DNA of 43,139 nucleotides from Methanothermobacter sp049720995 (lineage in GTDB: Archaea; Methanobacteriota; Methanobacteria; Methanobacteriales; Methanothermobacteraceae). The stretch is from positions 1-43,139 of the forward strand of contig NZ_JBNASF010000016.1 of the NCBI RefSeq assembly GCF_049720995.1, read 5' to 3'. The position numbers were made by a program, and so were the translations under genes. The notes below the pieces were generated by a model. The model had not been told where the DNA came from. It ran no database searches and saw only the letters and a program-made list of their open reading frames with translations. This document shows positions 16,529-24,980 of the stretch, piece by piece; the first letter of the stretch is position 1; every line of letters begins with the position of its first letter.

Positions 16529-17515
16529 TCAGTGGAGCTCTGAGGGCTTTAAATGAATTCTACAGGCATCTGATCCCCTTATTATATCCACCTGACATTC
16601 CACGTCGATCTTTTCCTCGCTGAGTATCCTGTGGATGTCGTCAACTGTTTCCACAGGCTCATCGTCCATGGCCACTATCACATCGCCCCTCATCATTCCA
16701 GCATCCCTTGCAGGGCCATCCTGCAGTGATGCGATCATCACACCCCTCTCTGACTTTAAGCCGAGTTTTTCCCTCAGCTCATCCCTGATGAGTATGTTCT
16801 GACATGAAACCCCCAGGTGGGCCCTCCTTATTTTACCGTCCTTTATGAGTTTATCAGCAACCTCGCGGACTGTGTTTGATGGTATGGCGAAACAGAGCCC
16901 CTGTGCAGGCCTTATGAGTGCCGTGTTTATTCCAAGTATCCTTCCGCGGAAGTCCACCAGTGGTCCGCCAGAGTTGCCAGGGTTGAGTGCCGCGTCTGTC
17001 TGTATTACCCCATCAACGAGTCTGCCTGTCATTGTCCTGAGGGATCTTCCTGTGGCACTCACCACCCCTGCAGTGACAGTGAACTGGAAGCCAAAGGGGT
17101 TACCTATTGCAAGGGCGAGCTGACCAACCCTCACCCTGCTGGAGTCTGCAAATTCAGGTACCTGGAGCTCTGTTTCCGGATAAATTTTTATGACTGCAAT
17201 GTCAGTGTGGGGATCATCACCCACAACCTCTGCTGTGTGGTGCTCCCCTGTGTGGAGGTTCACGTCTATCATCTCTGCCCCGTGGATGACGTGGCTGTTG
17301 GTTATTATATGTCCCCCCTCTGTATAGATGACCCCTGAGCCTCCACCTGCTGCTCCACTTCCTAATTTTGACCGTGTTGTCACCCGGACAACCGAGGGGC
17401 TCACCGCCTCGGAGGCATCCATGACGGCCCTGGAATATACATCCATTATTTCTGACTCTTCTAACTCCTTTTCCTCAAATTGGTGACTTATATCTTTATT
17501 TTTGGCTTTAAACAT
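16529..17515 (-). CDS. HtrA/DegP-like serine protease with PDZ domain, no signal peptide
   Basis: 328 residues with catalytic triad H75 (TNSHVIHG), D105 (HTDIAVIK) and S182 (NPGNSGGPL), then one PDZ domain (GVMIASLQDGPARDAGMMRGD region, about 242-320). The N terminus is charged and acidic (DISHQFEEKELEESEI), with no signal peptide or membrane anchor, so it would be cytoplasmic, unlike most bacterial HtrA. Role: protein quality control under stress. The promoter region has an 18-base inverted repeat at 17551-17568 that surrounds the likely TATA element, suggesting repressor control. Confidence 0.92.
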   Translation of the reverse strand: MFKAKNKDISHQFEEKELEESEIMDVYSRAVMDASEAVSPSVVRVTTRSKLGSGAAGGGSGVIYTEGGHIITNSHVIHGAEMIDVNLHTGEHHTAEVVGDDPHTDIAVIKIYPETELQVPEFADSSRVRVGQLALAIGNPFGFQFTVTAGVVSATGRSLRTMTGRLVDGVIQTDAALNPGNSGGPLVDFRGRILGINTALIRPAQGLCFAIPSNTVREVADKLIKDGKIRRAHLGVSCQNILIRDELREKLGLKSERGVMIASLQDGPARDAGMMRGDVIVAMDDEPVETVDDIHRILSEEKIDVECQVDIIRGSDACRIHLKPSELH

Positions 17516-17550
17516 TTTTAAATTTCCTCAAATTTTTTAAAACCATATTC

Positions 17551-17568
17551 AAACACTTTTAAGTGTTT
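17551..17568 (-). promoter_or_regulatory. Inverted repeat over the htrA promoter
   Basis: AAACACTT and AAGTGTTT form a perfect 8-base inverted repeat with a two-base spacer. Its centre is TATA-like on both strands (CTTAAAAG on the minus strand), 36-53 bases before the protease start, so a bound protein would block TBP. Confidence 0.6.
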
Positions 17569-17591
17569 TTCAGGACCCTGAGAAATTTAGT

Positions 17592-17642
17592 TAACTTAAG
17601 TTATTAAAATAGTAGTATATAAAGTTTTTGCATCTGCAGATG
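17592..17642 (+). promoter_or_regulatory. mntP promoter flanked by two perfect palindromes
   Basis: A perfect 12-base palindrome TAACTTAAGTTA (17592-17603), a TATA box AGTATATAAAG (about 17613-17623) and a second perfect palindrome CATCTGCAGATG (17631-17642) follow in order. The expected transcript start is near 17645, so the palindromes lie just upstream of the TATA box and between it and the start, both normal operator positions. Confidence 0.6.
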
Positions 17643-17682
17643 ATTTTATAAGTGACCGGTGAGAGAATTATATGGTTACTCA

Positions 17683-18246
17683 ATGGTGATACCCATGGAT
17701 CTTCTATCGATGATTTTCATTGGAATTGGCCTGGGGATGGACACATTCAGCATATCCGTGAGCCGGGGACTTGTGAGCCATGAATCAGGAATCAATCACG
17801 CCCTCATAACAGCCTTCTCCTTCGGGGCATTTCAGGCGTTCATGCCCATCCTTGGATGGATATCAGGTGTTGAAATTCAGAGCATCGTATCAACCTTTGC
17901 ACCGTGGGTTGCATTTACACTCCTCCTTCTGATCGGGCTGAAAATGATATACGAGAGCACCATGCTTGAGGAGGAGGAATTCAAATTCAGTTACCGAGAA
18001 CTCCTTCTGCTATCGGTTGCAACCAGCATAGATGCCTTTGCTGTGGGTGTCAGCTTTGCGCTCCTTAACATATCCATATGGCTGCCCATAATAATCATAG
18101 GGGTCATCACATTCTTCCTCTCCCTTGGAGGGAGCTACCTTGGAGAGAAAATAGGCCACATATTTGAAAACCGTATAGAGGCTGTGGGTGGTGTAATCCT
18201 CATTCTCATTGGTTTAAGGATCCTCATGGAGAATAAGGTCCTCTGA
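17683..18246 (+). CDS. mntP: Manganese efflux pump MntP
   Basis: About 187 residues with six hydrophobic helices in two related halves, as in MntP. Conserved aspartates lie in GIGLGMDTFSISVSRG and in ATSIDAFAVGVSFAL, one per repeat. It exports Mn(II). Possible starts are GTG 17659, ATG 17683 and ATG 17695; none has a strong ribosome-binding site, and ATG 17683 gives the usual family length. The paired palindromes in its promoter suggest metal-responsive control; no regulator gene is adjacent. Confidence 0.9.
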   Translation: MVIPMDLLSMIFIGIGLGMDTFSISVSRGLVSHESGINHALITAFSFGAFQAFMPILGWISGVEIQSIVSTFAPWVAFTLLLLIGLKMIYESTMLEEEEFKFSYRELLLLSVATSIDAFAVGVSFALLNISIWLPIIIIGVITFFLSLGGSYLGEKIGHIFENRIEAVGGVILILIGLRILMENKVL

Positions 18247-18265
18247 GAACCATGCTAACTGCTAG

Positions 18266-19108
18266 ATGGGGGTGCCAGGTCTGAGGGTTGGAATCTGTCA
18301 GATGAAGGTGAATGAGAGAAAGGAAGACAACATCAAAAAGGCCTCTGGAATGATAAGGGAAGCATGCAGCGAGGGTGCTGAACTTGTGGTCCTCCCCGAG
18401 ATGTTCACATGCCCCTACGATTCTGAACTCTTCCCTGAATATGCGGAGGACGAGAAGGGGGAGACCATAACCGCGATGAAAGCCCTTGCAGAAGAACTCG
18501 GGGTCCATGTGGTTGCAGGTTCAATTCCCGAGCGAACCCCTGAGGGCATATACAACACCTCATTCATCATTGATGATGGCGGTGACATAACCGCGAGGCA
18601 CAGGAAGGTTCACCTCTTTGATATAGACCTGGAGGGCGAGATAACCTTCAGGGAATCCGACACTCTGATTGCGGGTAGCTCTGTAACCCTGGCTGAAACT
18701 GGTTCTGCTGTGATCGGGGTTGGTATATGCTATGACATGCGCTTCCCTGAACTCTCAAGGATGATGGCCCTTGGGGGGGCGGAGATTCTCATATTTCCCG
18801 GGGCATTCAACATGACAACCGGTCCGGCCCACTGGAGGCTCCTTGTGCGGTCTAGGGCCCTTGACAACCAGTGCTACTGTGTTGCAGTATCCCCTGCAAG
18901 AAACCCCGGGGCATCCTATGTTGCATACGGCCACTCACTTGTAGCCGACCCATGGGGTTCGGTTATGGTTGATGCAGGCAGTTCAGAATGTGTTCTAACA
19001 GTCGATCTGGATATGGGATTGGTGGAAAAGGTGAGAAGGGAACTTCCACTTCTAAAAAACCGGAGACCCGATGTTTACGGCTGGATGGAGGGGGCTTATC
19101 ATGAATAG
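18266..19108 (+). CDS. Carbon-nitrogen hydrolase (nitrilase superfamily, Nit2/omega-amidase-like)
   Basis: 280 residues with the Glu-Lys-Cys triad: E45 (VLPEMF), K114 (HRKVHLFD) and C155 (GICYDMRFPE). The sequence is closest in style to Nit2 omega-amidases, which hydrolyse alpha-ketoglutaramate or similar small amides, but substrate cannot be fixed by eye. ATG 18266 and GTG 18272 are both possible starts. It begins 19 bases after mntP and overlaps the start of the CruF-like gene by 8 bases. Confidence 0.9.
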   Translation: MGVPGLRVGICQMKVNERKEDNIKKASGMIREACSEGAELVVLPEMFTCPYDSELFPEYAEDEKGETITAMKALAEELGVHVVAGSIPERTPEGIYNTSFIIDDGGDITARHRKVHLFDIDLEGEITFRESDTLIAGSSVTLAETGSAVIGVGICYDMRFPELSRMMALGGAEILIFPGAFNMTTGPAHWRLLVRSRALDNQCYCVAVSPARNPGASYVAYGHSLVADPWGSVMVDAGSSECVLTVDLDMGLVEKVRRELPLLKNRRPDVYGWMEGAYHE

Positions 19109-19835
19109 ACCCTCCGGGAAATCCATAATCATACTTCTCGTGGGTATCATCCTTGCATTTTCATCATATTTTGTAACCAGAGTGAACATCGGTGGCTATT
19201 CTGCTGTATCGGTTGTTTTCATCATATCCATGGCCCTTCCATCATTTATTTCAATAATAAGGGATCTCAGGGGTCGTGGTGTTATCCTGATACTTGTTCT
19301 GGGCGCCTATGCAATTCTGATCGAAACTGCGGCCATAGTAACGGGGTTTCCCTACTCTGAGTTCCACTACACTGGACTCATTGGACTGAAGATCCTTGGA
19401 CACACCCCATTCACCGTCCCATTTGCATGGCTGCCCCTATTCCTTGGATCGGCGTATCTTGCAAAGGAATCTACTGGTGGGAAACTGAAATTTCTGGGTC
19501 TCTCAACCATCCTTGTGGTTCTGACGGATGTTGTGATTGACCCTGCAGCCGTGGCCCTGAACTTCTGGGTGTGGAGTGATCCAGGAATATTCTATGCCGT
19601 GCCCCTGCAGAACTTCGCTGGATGGGTGCTCTCAGGTTTCATCGCATCCCTTATTCTGCTTGTGGTTCTGGGTGATTCTGTGAAGGAAATGAAGGCAGGG
19701 ACCATATCCAGCCTCTACCTGATAATGTGCTTCTGGACAGCGGCCTGCCTATTCCTTGGACTTGAGATCCCATTCATAACAGGTTTAACCCTTCTGGCAC
19801 TCATACTCATTAAAACAGGGTCAAAACTGTGGTAG
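19101..19835 (+). CDS. cruF: CruF-like carotenoid hydratase (DUF422 membrane protein)
   Basis: 244 residues, almost all membrane helices. The pattern ETAAIVTGFPYSEFHYT, then GHTPFTVPFAWLPLF, LTDVVIDPAA and LNFWVWSDPGIFY is the hallmark set of the CruF/DUF422 family, which adds water across C50 carotenoid ends in bacterioruberin synthesis. ATG 19101 is chosen over 19071 because GGAGGGGG lies six bases ahead. It overlaps the nitrilase gene and faces crtI-crtB-ubiA, giving a set matching a C50 carotenoid route. Function is from family knowledge, not proven in a methanogen. Confidence 0.85.
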   Translation: MNRPSGKSIIILLVGIILAFSSYFVTRVNIGGYSAVSVVFIISMALPSFISIIRDLRGRGVILILVLGAYAILIETAAIVTGFPYSEFHYTGLIGLKILGHTPFTVPFAWLPLFLGSAYLAKESTGGKLKFLGLSTILVVLTDVVIDPAAVALNFWVWSDPGIFYAVPLQNFAGWVLSGFIASLILLVVLGDSVKEMKAGTISSLYLIMCFWTAACLFLGLEIPFITGLTLLALILIKTGSKLW

Positions 19836-19887
19836 GATTCTGAATAGTTAACCAAATCCAGAAAAAACCACAGCAGAGCTTTCAGGA

Positions 19888-20781
19888 TTAAATCCAGTGA
19901 AAGATCTTGTGGTTTATGAGCGCAAGGAAGAGGAGGCCTCCAAGGGCTGTGTTGACGTAAGGTAAGTACCAGTAAACCCTCTCTATTCTTATTCTTTCGA
20001 AAAGAAGTACAGAAAGAGGAAATGCAGGATAAGCGAATACCAGGAAGCTGAGTGGATTTAGATCTGTAAGATAGACCGTGATGAAAGATAATACAAGCCA
20101 GAAGCTCGCTGAAAGTGCAAGTGCCGCCTTTTCACCCATGAAGACAGGTGTTGTGTTGATTCCGGCCCTCCTATCATACTCTGTGTCAGGTACGGCAGAG
20201 AATATGTGCATGGCAGCGATGTGACAGTAGCCTGCAAAGAGGATTATGGGTTCAGGGAGGCTTCCTGATGCAAGGCTGTAGGCAAATACACCAGGCATTA
20301 TGTAGAGGTAATTGGATGAAAAATCCAGGAAGGGTCTCTCCTTGAATCTAAGTGGGGGTGCACTGTAGAAATAGGATAGGAATAAAAATCCAAGGAAAAG
20401 AAGGGCCTCCTGTGGTTTCTGTGAAAACATGAGAATGATGCTGATACCTGTAACTGCAAGCAGTGAATTTCTGAGTTTCCTCCTCTCACTCTGCATCAGC
20501 ATGTGCTCTCTTGAACCCTTTTTGGGGTTTAGTCTGTCTGTATCCTCATCCCAGTAGTCATTGACACCGTAGATGAACACATTCGCCGGGAAAAAGAAGT
20601 AGAGGAGGTAGATGTAATAGGCTGGTGAGAGAAAATCTGTAAAACCATCCGCTGCAAGGGTGTATCCGATTACATACGTCCCCCCGGTGTATATCCAGAA
20701 CCTGAATCTGGATATGCCAACCAGGAAGCCGGTATAATCTCTGAGTAAATTAAAAAGGGATCTGGAGGTCATCTGAGACAT
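19888..20781 (-). CDS. UbiA-family prenyltransferase, lycopene elongase-like
   Basis: 297 residues with 7-9 membrane helices and both Asp-rich prenyl-diphosphate motifs: NDYWDEDTD at 74-82 and DTEYD at 199-203. The APPLRFKERPF segment between them is typical. Placed directly after crtI and crtB on the same strand and opposite cruF, it best fits the LyeJ type, which adds C5 units to lycopene to make C50 carotenoids. Other UbiA roles, such as an archaeal lipid or quinone-type transferase, remain possible. It follows crtB by 11 bases. Confidence 0.82.
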   Translation of the reverse strand: MSQMTSRSLFNLLRDYTGFLVGISRFRFWIYTGGTYVIGYTLAADGFTDFLSPAYYIYLLYFFFPANVFIYGVNDYWDEDTDRLNPKKGSREHMLMQSERRKLRNSLLAVTGISIILMFSQKPQEALLFLGFLFLSYFYSAPPLRFKERPFLDFSSNYLYIMPGVFAYSLASGSLPEPIILFAGYCHIAAMHIFSAVPDTEYDRRAGINTTPVFMGEKAALALSASFWLVLSFITVYLTDLNPLSFLVFAYPAFPLSVLLFERIRIERVYWYLPYVNTALGGLLFLALINHKIFHWI

Positions 20782-20792
20782 TTGAAGGTCCC

Positions 20793-21653
20793 CTAAAAAC
20801 TCCCCCGATTAACGGGTTTCCCGGGCCTGATGAGCCTCAGCATGTTCAGGAGGGCTCCTGAGACCACCCTTCCCCTCGAGGGCTTCACCTTCCTTCTGTA
20901 AACTATGAGGGGGTCCCTTTCGATTATCCTGGACGTCCAGAGATACATGTCCGCGGCGGTCTTTATGGGTACCAGGTAGCGGTAGGGGATGTACCTGTAA
21001 CCCTCCTCGGCCCTGCTCTGCCAGTCCCTGTAAATATCAATCTGGGCCCTGAGGAAGGCCCTGAAATTATCCTCCCTTCCCTTGATCTCACCTAAATCCA
21101 GTGACTCCAGATCAAATCTTTCAAGTTCAGTCAGCGGGAAGTAGAGCCTCCCGAGTTCAATGTCCTCTGCTATGTCCCTGATGAAGTTGACGTACTGCAT
21201 GGCCCTCCCAAGGTAGCGGGCATGGGGGTATGAATCCGTGTCAAGGCCCATGATGGATGCCATGAAGAGCCCCACAACCTCAGATGACCCAAGGAGGTAC
21301 TCCTCAAGATCAGCCATTGTCCTGTAGGATGAGACAGTTATATCCATCTCCATGGACCTGAGAAAGGCCTCTGTCCACTCTGTATTGAAAGACTTTCTGA
21401 CTGAAAGCTCCGCGAATGAATCAACAACCACATCACCTGTTCTTTCACCTGAAAATGCCGCTCTGTAGCGTTCAACAAAGTCGTAGAATCCCTCAGTATC
21501 CTGGGGTATTCTGTCAACGTAGTCATCCGCCTTTCTCAGGAAACTGTAGAGGATGAAAACATCCCTCCTAACCTTCGGTGGGAAGAAGAGGGTGCTGTAG
21601 AAGTATGTTTTGCTTCCCCTTTTGAATATTGAATAGATTTTTTCATCAATCAA
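20793..21653 (-). CDS. crtB: Phytoene/squalene synthase family (CrtB)
   Basis: 286 residues joining two C20 (or C15) prenyl diphosphates head to head. The first Asp-rich motif is DDYVD at 43-47 and the second lies in NFIRDIAEDIELGRLYFP at 156-173, with D160 and D164. The GRLYFP ending is the trans-isoprenyl synthase signature, and the neighbouring crtI makes phytoene the likely product. It is the middle gene of crtI-crtB-ubiA, 56 bases after crtI. Confidence 0.9.
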   Translation of the reverse strand: MIDEKIYSIFKRGSKTYFYSTLFFPPKVRRDVFILYSFLRKADDYVDRIPQDTEGFYDFVERYRAAFSGERTGDVVVDSFAELSVRKSFNTEWTEAFLRSMEMDITVSSYRTMADLEEYLLGSSEVVGLFMASIMGLDTDSYPHARYLGRAMQYVNFIRDIAEDIELGRLYFPLTELERFDLESLDLGEIKGREDNFRAFLRAQIDIYRDWQSRAEEGYRYIPYRYLVPIKTAADMYLWTSRIIERDPLIVYRRKVKPSRGRVVSGALLNMLRLIRPGKPVNRGSF

Positions 21654-21709
21654 GATCCTATCACCAGTATAACCTTTTAAAGTTGCTTTGCATGGAGGAT
21701 TCCAGGCTA

Positions 21710-23182
21710 TTAATCCATTTCTTCCCTTATCTCCCTGGAGACAATCTGGGAGGATATTAGTGTCATTGGCACCCCTATACCGGGATGGGTGTACTGTCCT
21801 GTGTAGTAAAGATTTTTAACCTTCTTACTTTTATGTGCAGGTCTCCAGAGGGCGGTCTGCCTGAGAGTATGGGATAGGCCAAGTGCTGTCCCCCTGTATG
21901 CATTGTAGCGTTCCCTGAAGTCATTTATGGCAAATATGCGCTTCACCACAACATGGTCCCGTATCTTCATGCCTGTCTTCCTCTCAAGGTCATCCATGAC
22001 CCTCCTGTAGAGGCCCTCCCTCAGCTCCTGGTTATCCTCCATACCCGGTGCCAGCGGGACCAGTATGAAGAGGGTGTCTGATCCCTCAGGAGCAGCTGTT
22101 GTATCTGTCCTTGAGGGAACGTTCACATAGTATGATGGCCTATCAGGCCAGGAAGCCATTTTAGGGTCAAAGACCTGCTGGAATTTATCTGCCCAGTCCT
22201 TCTCAAGGAAGAGGTTATGGTGGTCAAGGGCGTCTATGGTACGGTCAACGCCCACGTAGGCAACAAAGGCTGATGGTGCCAGTACCCTTGAATTCCAGTA
22301 ATTCTCATCATATGTCCTGTGGTCGGCATCTAGGAGTTCAAGTTCACTGTGGGGGTAATCTGCATTCACAAGCACAGCATCGGCATCGTGGATGTTCCTA
22401 TCGGTTACAACAGATGTGGCCATCTTATCCGTAACCTCTATCCTCTTAACCTCTTCATTGAAATGGAATTCAGCCCCGTTATCAAGTGCAAGTTTATATA
22501 TGGACTCTGCAACCCTCCTTATGCCCCCCTCAGGGTAGAAAACACCCAGTGTCATGTCAATGTGGGACATGATATGGTACATGGATGGTGTATCCTGTGG
22601 TGCGCTTCCAAGGAATCCTATGGAGTACTGGAGTATCTTTCTTGCCTCATCACTCTCAAAGCGTTTGTTAACAAAGTGCTCAAGGGATTCGAGTATGTTG
22701 AGCCTCATCCCCTGGAGCAGGAGTTTCCCATTCAGGAAGTCAAGGATCGAACGGTAGTCCCTGTAGAGCATCTCCCTTACAACTGAATCGTACAGTTCAC
22801 CTGCCGAATGGAGGTATTCCCTGAGCTTCTCGCCCCCATTTTCTTCGAAGCTGTCAAAGAGTTCATAGTTCCTTTCAATATCGGAAGAGACACTTACAAC
22901 CTTATCATCATCAAAGAATACCCTGTAGGCGGGGTCAAGTTGTTTCAGGGAGTAGAAATCCTCAGGTTTCCTTTTGAACTCTGCAAAGAAATTCTCAAAT
23001 ATGTCAGGCATGAGGTACCATGATGGGCCCATATCAAACGTGAAACCCCCCTCACTGTAGACGCTTGCACGGCCACCTGGACCCTCATTTTTCTCAATGA
23101 CAGTTACATCCATCCCATCCCTTGCAAGAAGCGCTGCTGCGGATATACCTCCAAATCCAGCCCCCACAATCAATATCCTCAT
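21710..23182 (-). CDS. crtI: Phytoene desaturase (CrtI-type FAD amine-oxidase fold)
   Basis: 490 residues. The N terminus has the FAD-binding GAGFGGISAAALLARDG, then EKNEGPGGRASVYSEGGF and DMGPSWYLMPD, all CrtI-like. The C terminus YYTGQYTHPGIGVPMTLIS is the family end signature. It would desaturate phytoene to lycopene; in halophiles a second such enzyme (CrtD) acts later, but no second copy lies here, so this one may do both steps or CrtD may be elsewhere. GGTGG before ATG is the ribosome-binding site, and an inverted repeat sits on its promoter at 23201-23220. Confidence 0.92.
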   Translation of the reverse strand: MRILIVGAGFGGISAAALLARDGMDVTVIEKNEGPGGRASVYSEGGFTFDMGPSWYLMPDIFENFFAEFKRKPEDFYSLKQLDPAYRVFFDDDKVVSVSSDIERNYELFDSFEENGGEKLREYLHSAGELYDSVVREMLYRDYRSILDFLNGKLLLQGMRLNILESLEHFVNKRFESDEARKILQYSIGFLGSAPQDTPSMYHIMSHIDMTLGVFYPEGGIRRVAESIYKLALDNGAEFHFNEEVKRIEVTDKMATSVVTDRNIHDADAVLVNADYPHSELELLDADHRTYDENYWNSRVLAPSAFVAYVGVDRTIDALDHHNLFLEKDWADKFQQVFDPKMASWPDRPSYYVNVPSRTDTTAAPEGSDTLFILVPLAPGMEDNQELREGLYRRVMDDLERKTGMKIRDHVVVKRIFAINDFRERYNAYRGTALGLSHTLRQTALWRPAHKSKKVKNLYYTGQYTHPGIGVPMTLISSQIVSREIREEMD

Positions 23183-23200
23183 TAAACCACCGGTGAAAAT

Positions 23201-23220
23201 ATTATATATAGATATATAAT
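23201..23220 (-). promoter_or_regulatory. Inverted repeat over the crtI promoter
   Basis: ATTATATAT and ATATATAAT form a perfect 9-base inverted repeat with a two-base spacer, 19-38 bases before the crtI start. It holds the TATA-like sequence itself, so it may be an operator, a bidirectional promoter, or only AT-rich chance. Confidence 0.5.
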
Positions 23221-23269
23221 GTCACTCAAAAAATATAAAAGTTTCATGGGGACTGTAATGAGCAATACT

Positions 23270-23353
23270 GCTGAATTAAAGTGACCAGTGAACACCGCAC
23301 ACCAAACCCATAAACAACACAGCTGAATTAAAGTGACCAGTGAACACTGCACA
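23270..23353. repeat. Two-copy direct repeat, 32 bp units, period 52
   Basis: Copies at 23270-23301 and 23322-23353 differ at one base. They lie between the crtI promoter and the tail of the HEAT-repeat gene. The 7-base core AAGTGAC recurs 51 bases further on at 23382-23388, inside that gene's end, a weak hint of a third worn copy. Confidence 0.9.
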
Positions 23354-23363
23354 GCCCTTGGGA

Positions 23364-23912
23364 CTATGACTGGATCTTTTTAAGTGACTTATTGGCAGCT
23401 TTCTTGAAGTCCTTATCCCCCTTTCTTCTGGCCTTCTTGATTGGTTCTATGGCCCTCGGATCCTTGAGGTCGCCAAGGGACCTTACAGCTGCCAGTTTAA
23501 CACCCCAGTCCTCATCCTCAAGCGCACCTATGAGTGGTTCCACCGCCCTCTTATCCCCCAGTTCTCCAAGGGACCTTGCAGCGAATTTCCTCACTCCCCA
23601 GTCCTCATCCTCAAGCGCCTCAATGAAGTGGTCCACAACTCCAGGATCGCCTATCTTCCTCAGGGCAAATGTGGCGTATCTTCTGATATCTCCCTCTGAA
23701 TTGTCCATTATTTCAATTAGCCTTTCAAGAGATACTTCTCCAAATTCTGCAAGTTTTTCTGCAGCTTTAAATCTAACAGGATGACTTTTATCCTCCAGAA
23801 GTCCTGCAAGTATTTCAACGGATTCCTCTGATGGTTCAAGTTCATCCACGGCCTTCATCTTTTCCTCTGAGTCCATGAGGTCAATCCTATCCTTCAAAGT
23901 TTTATCAGCCAT
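23364..23912 (-). CDS. HEAT-repeat (PBS-lyase type) scaffold protein
   Basis: 182 residues made of about five HEAT repeats of roughly 31 residues. The two clearest read ALEDEDWGVRKFAARSLGEL and ALEDEDWGVKLAAVRSLGDL and are nearly identical. Such proteins are protein-binding scaffolds and this type also occurs in phycobilin lyases and signalling partners. The C terminus is lysine rich (KKARRKGDKDFKKAANKS). No partner can be named from the neighbourhood. It is transcribed toward the repeats and the crtI promoter. Confidence 0.88.
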   Translation of the reverse strand: MADKTLKDRIDLMDSEEKMKAVDELEPSEESVEILAGLLEDKSHPVRFKAAEKLAEFGEVSLERLIEIMDNSEGDIRRYATFALRKIGDPGVVDHFIEALEDEDWGVRKFAARSLGELGDKRAVEPLIGALEDEDWGVKLAAVRSLGDLKDPRAIEPIKKARRKGDKDFKKAANKSLKKIQS

Positions 23913-23988
23913 TGAGAATCACCTGATAAATTCACCTGATTGATTCTGTAATGATAAACCACTGATGATAATCTTTTATTCTGCAGCC

Positions 23989-23997
23989 GATATAAAT
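23989..23997 (+). promoter_or_regulatory. TATA box for the ubiA-MPE-lhr operon
   Basis: GATATAAAT lies 33-41 bases before ATG 24030, predicting a transcript start near 24018 and a short leader. Confidence 0.5.
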
Positions 23998-24029
23998 GTT
24001 AATGGACCAATTCCTACTGGTAGGATGAT

Positions 24030-24980
24030 ATGTGGATGCATAAACTGGACACCATGAAAAAAAACTCCAGATGGTATTTACTGTCCGAGGTTATCAAGCT
24101 GGGGAGACTTCCCTTTCTTGGCGCTGGCCTGATCCTCTATGCCACAGGGGCAGTTCTTGCAGGCATAGGGAGGGGTTACCTTCCCCCTGACCAGTTCATA
24201 ATCGGATATGCAATCGTGATGCCAGCCCATCTTTCTGTATCCTACAGCAATGACTACTATGATTTTGAACTGGACAATCCTGAGGCTGCAACACCATACG
24301 CTGGGGGAAGCGGGGTTCTCCAGAGGCACCCTGAACTCAGAGGCTTTGCCTGGAAGTTCTCTGTCATTCTCATATCAGTATCCATAACACTTGCCGTTAT
24401 CTACACTTTCATCTACCGTAATCCTGCAGTTCTTCTGCTTGCCGTTACCGGTAATCTGCTTGGATGGTTTTACAGTGCCCCGCCAGCCAGACTCTCATAC
24501 AGGGGACTTGGTGAGGCTGCAACGGCTCTTACGGGTTTCATATTCCCCGCCATGGGTTACTCTGTAATCAAGGGTGCGATTGATACCCCTGTAATCCTCT
24601 TCTCCATCCCCATAATGCTGCTGCAGCTTGTTTTCATCATAAACGTTGAGATACCTGACCTCCGGGAGGACCTGCTGGGGGGCAAGATGACCTTTCCTGT
24701 CAGGATGGGTGTTCCTGCATCCAGGGCAGTTATGGCTTTAAGTTCAGCCGCGGCAACAGTTGGACTGGGACTTCTTGAAATCTCCCCCAATTTTGACCCC
24801 AGGATAAGTTTCCCCACAATTGCCCTACTTTCACTCACAGTTACAGTTCCCTGCATCTATTATTACCTCCATGGCTCAGGTGAAGTTAATGTGAAGGGAT
24901 CTGAGGTTGTAATGAACTCACTCATAGCCTTCGGGGTCCTTGACCTCCTCTACCTCATCAGTGTCCTGGTGATGCAATGA
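24030..24980 (+). CDS. UbiA-family prenyltransferase (MenA-like)
   Basis: 316 residues with about nine membrane helices and both catalytic motifs: NDYYDFELD at 74-82 and DLREDLLGGKMTFPV with D210 and D214. The SYSNDYYDFELDNP and GWFYSAPPARLSYRGLGE style is that of MenA/UbiA aromatic prenyltransferases. These methanogens have no menaquinone, so the acceptor is unknown; with the carotenoid genes close by, a second carotenoid or lipid prenyl transfer is possible. Its stop overlaps the phosphoesterase start by four bases. Confidence 0.85.
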   Translation: MWMHKLDTMKKNSRWYLLSEVIKLGRLPFLGAGLILYATGAVLAGIGRGYLPPDQFIIGYAIVMPAHLSVSYSNDYYDFELDNPEAATPYAGGSGVLQRHPELRGFAWKFSVILISVSITLAVIYTFIYRNPAVLLLAVTGNLLGWFYSAPPARLSYRGLGEAATALTGFIFPAMGYSVIKGAIDTPVILFSIPIMLLQLVFIINVEIPDLREDLLGGKMTFPVRMGVPASRAVMALSSAAATVGLGLLEISPNFDPRISFPTIALLSLTVTVPCIYYYLHGSGEVNVKGSEVVMNSLIAFGVLDLLYLISVLVMQ

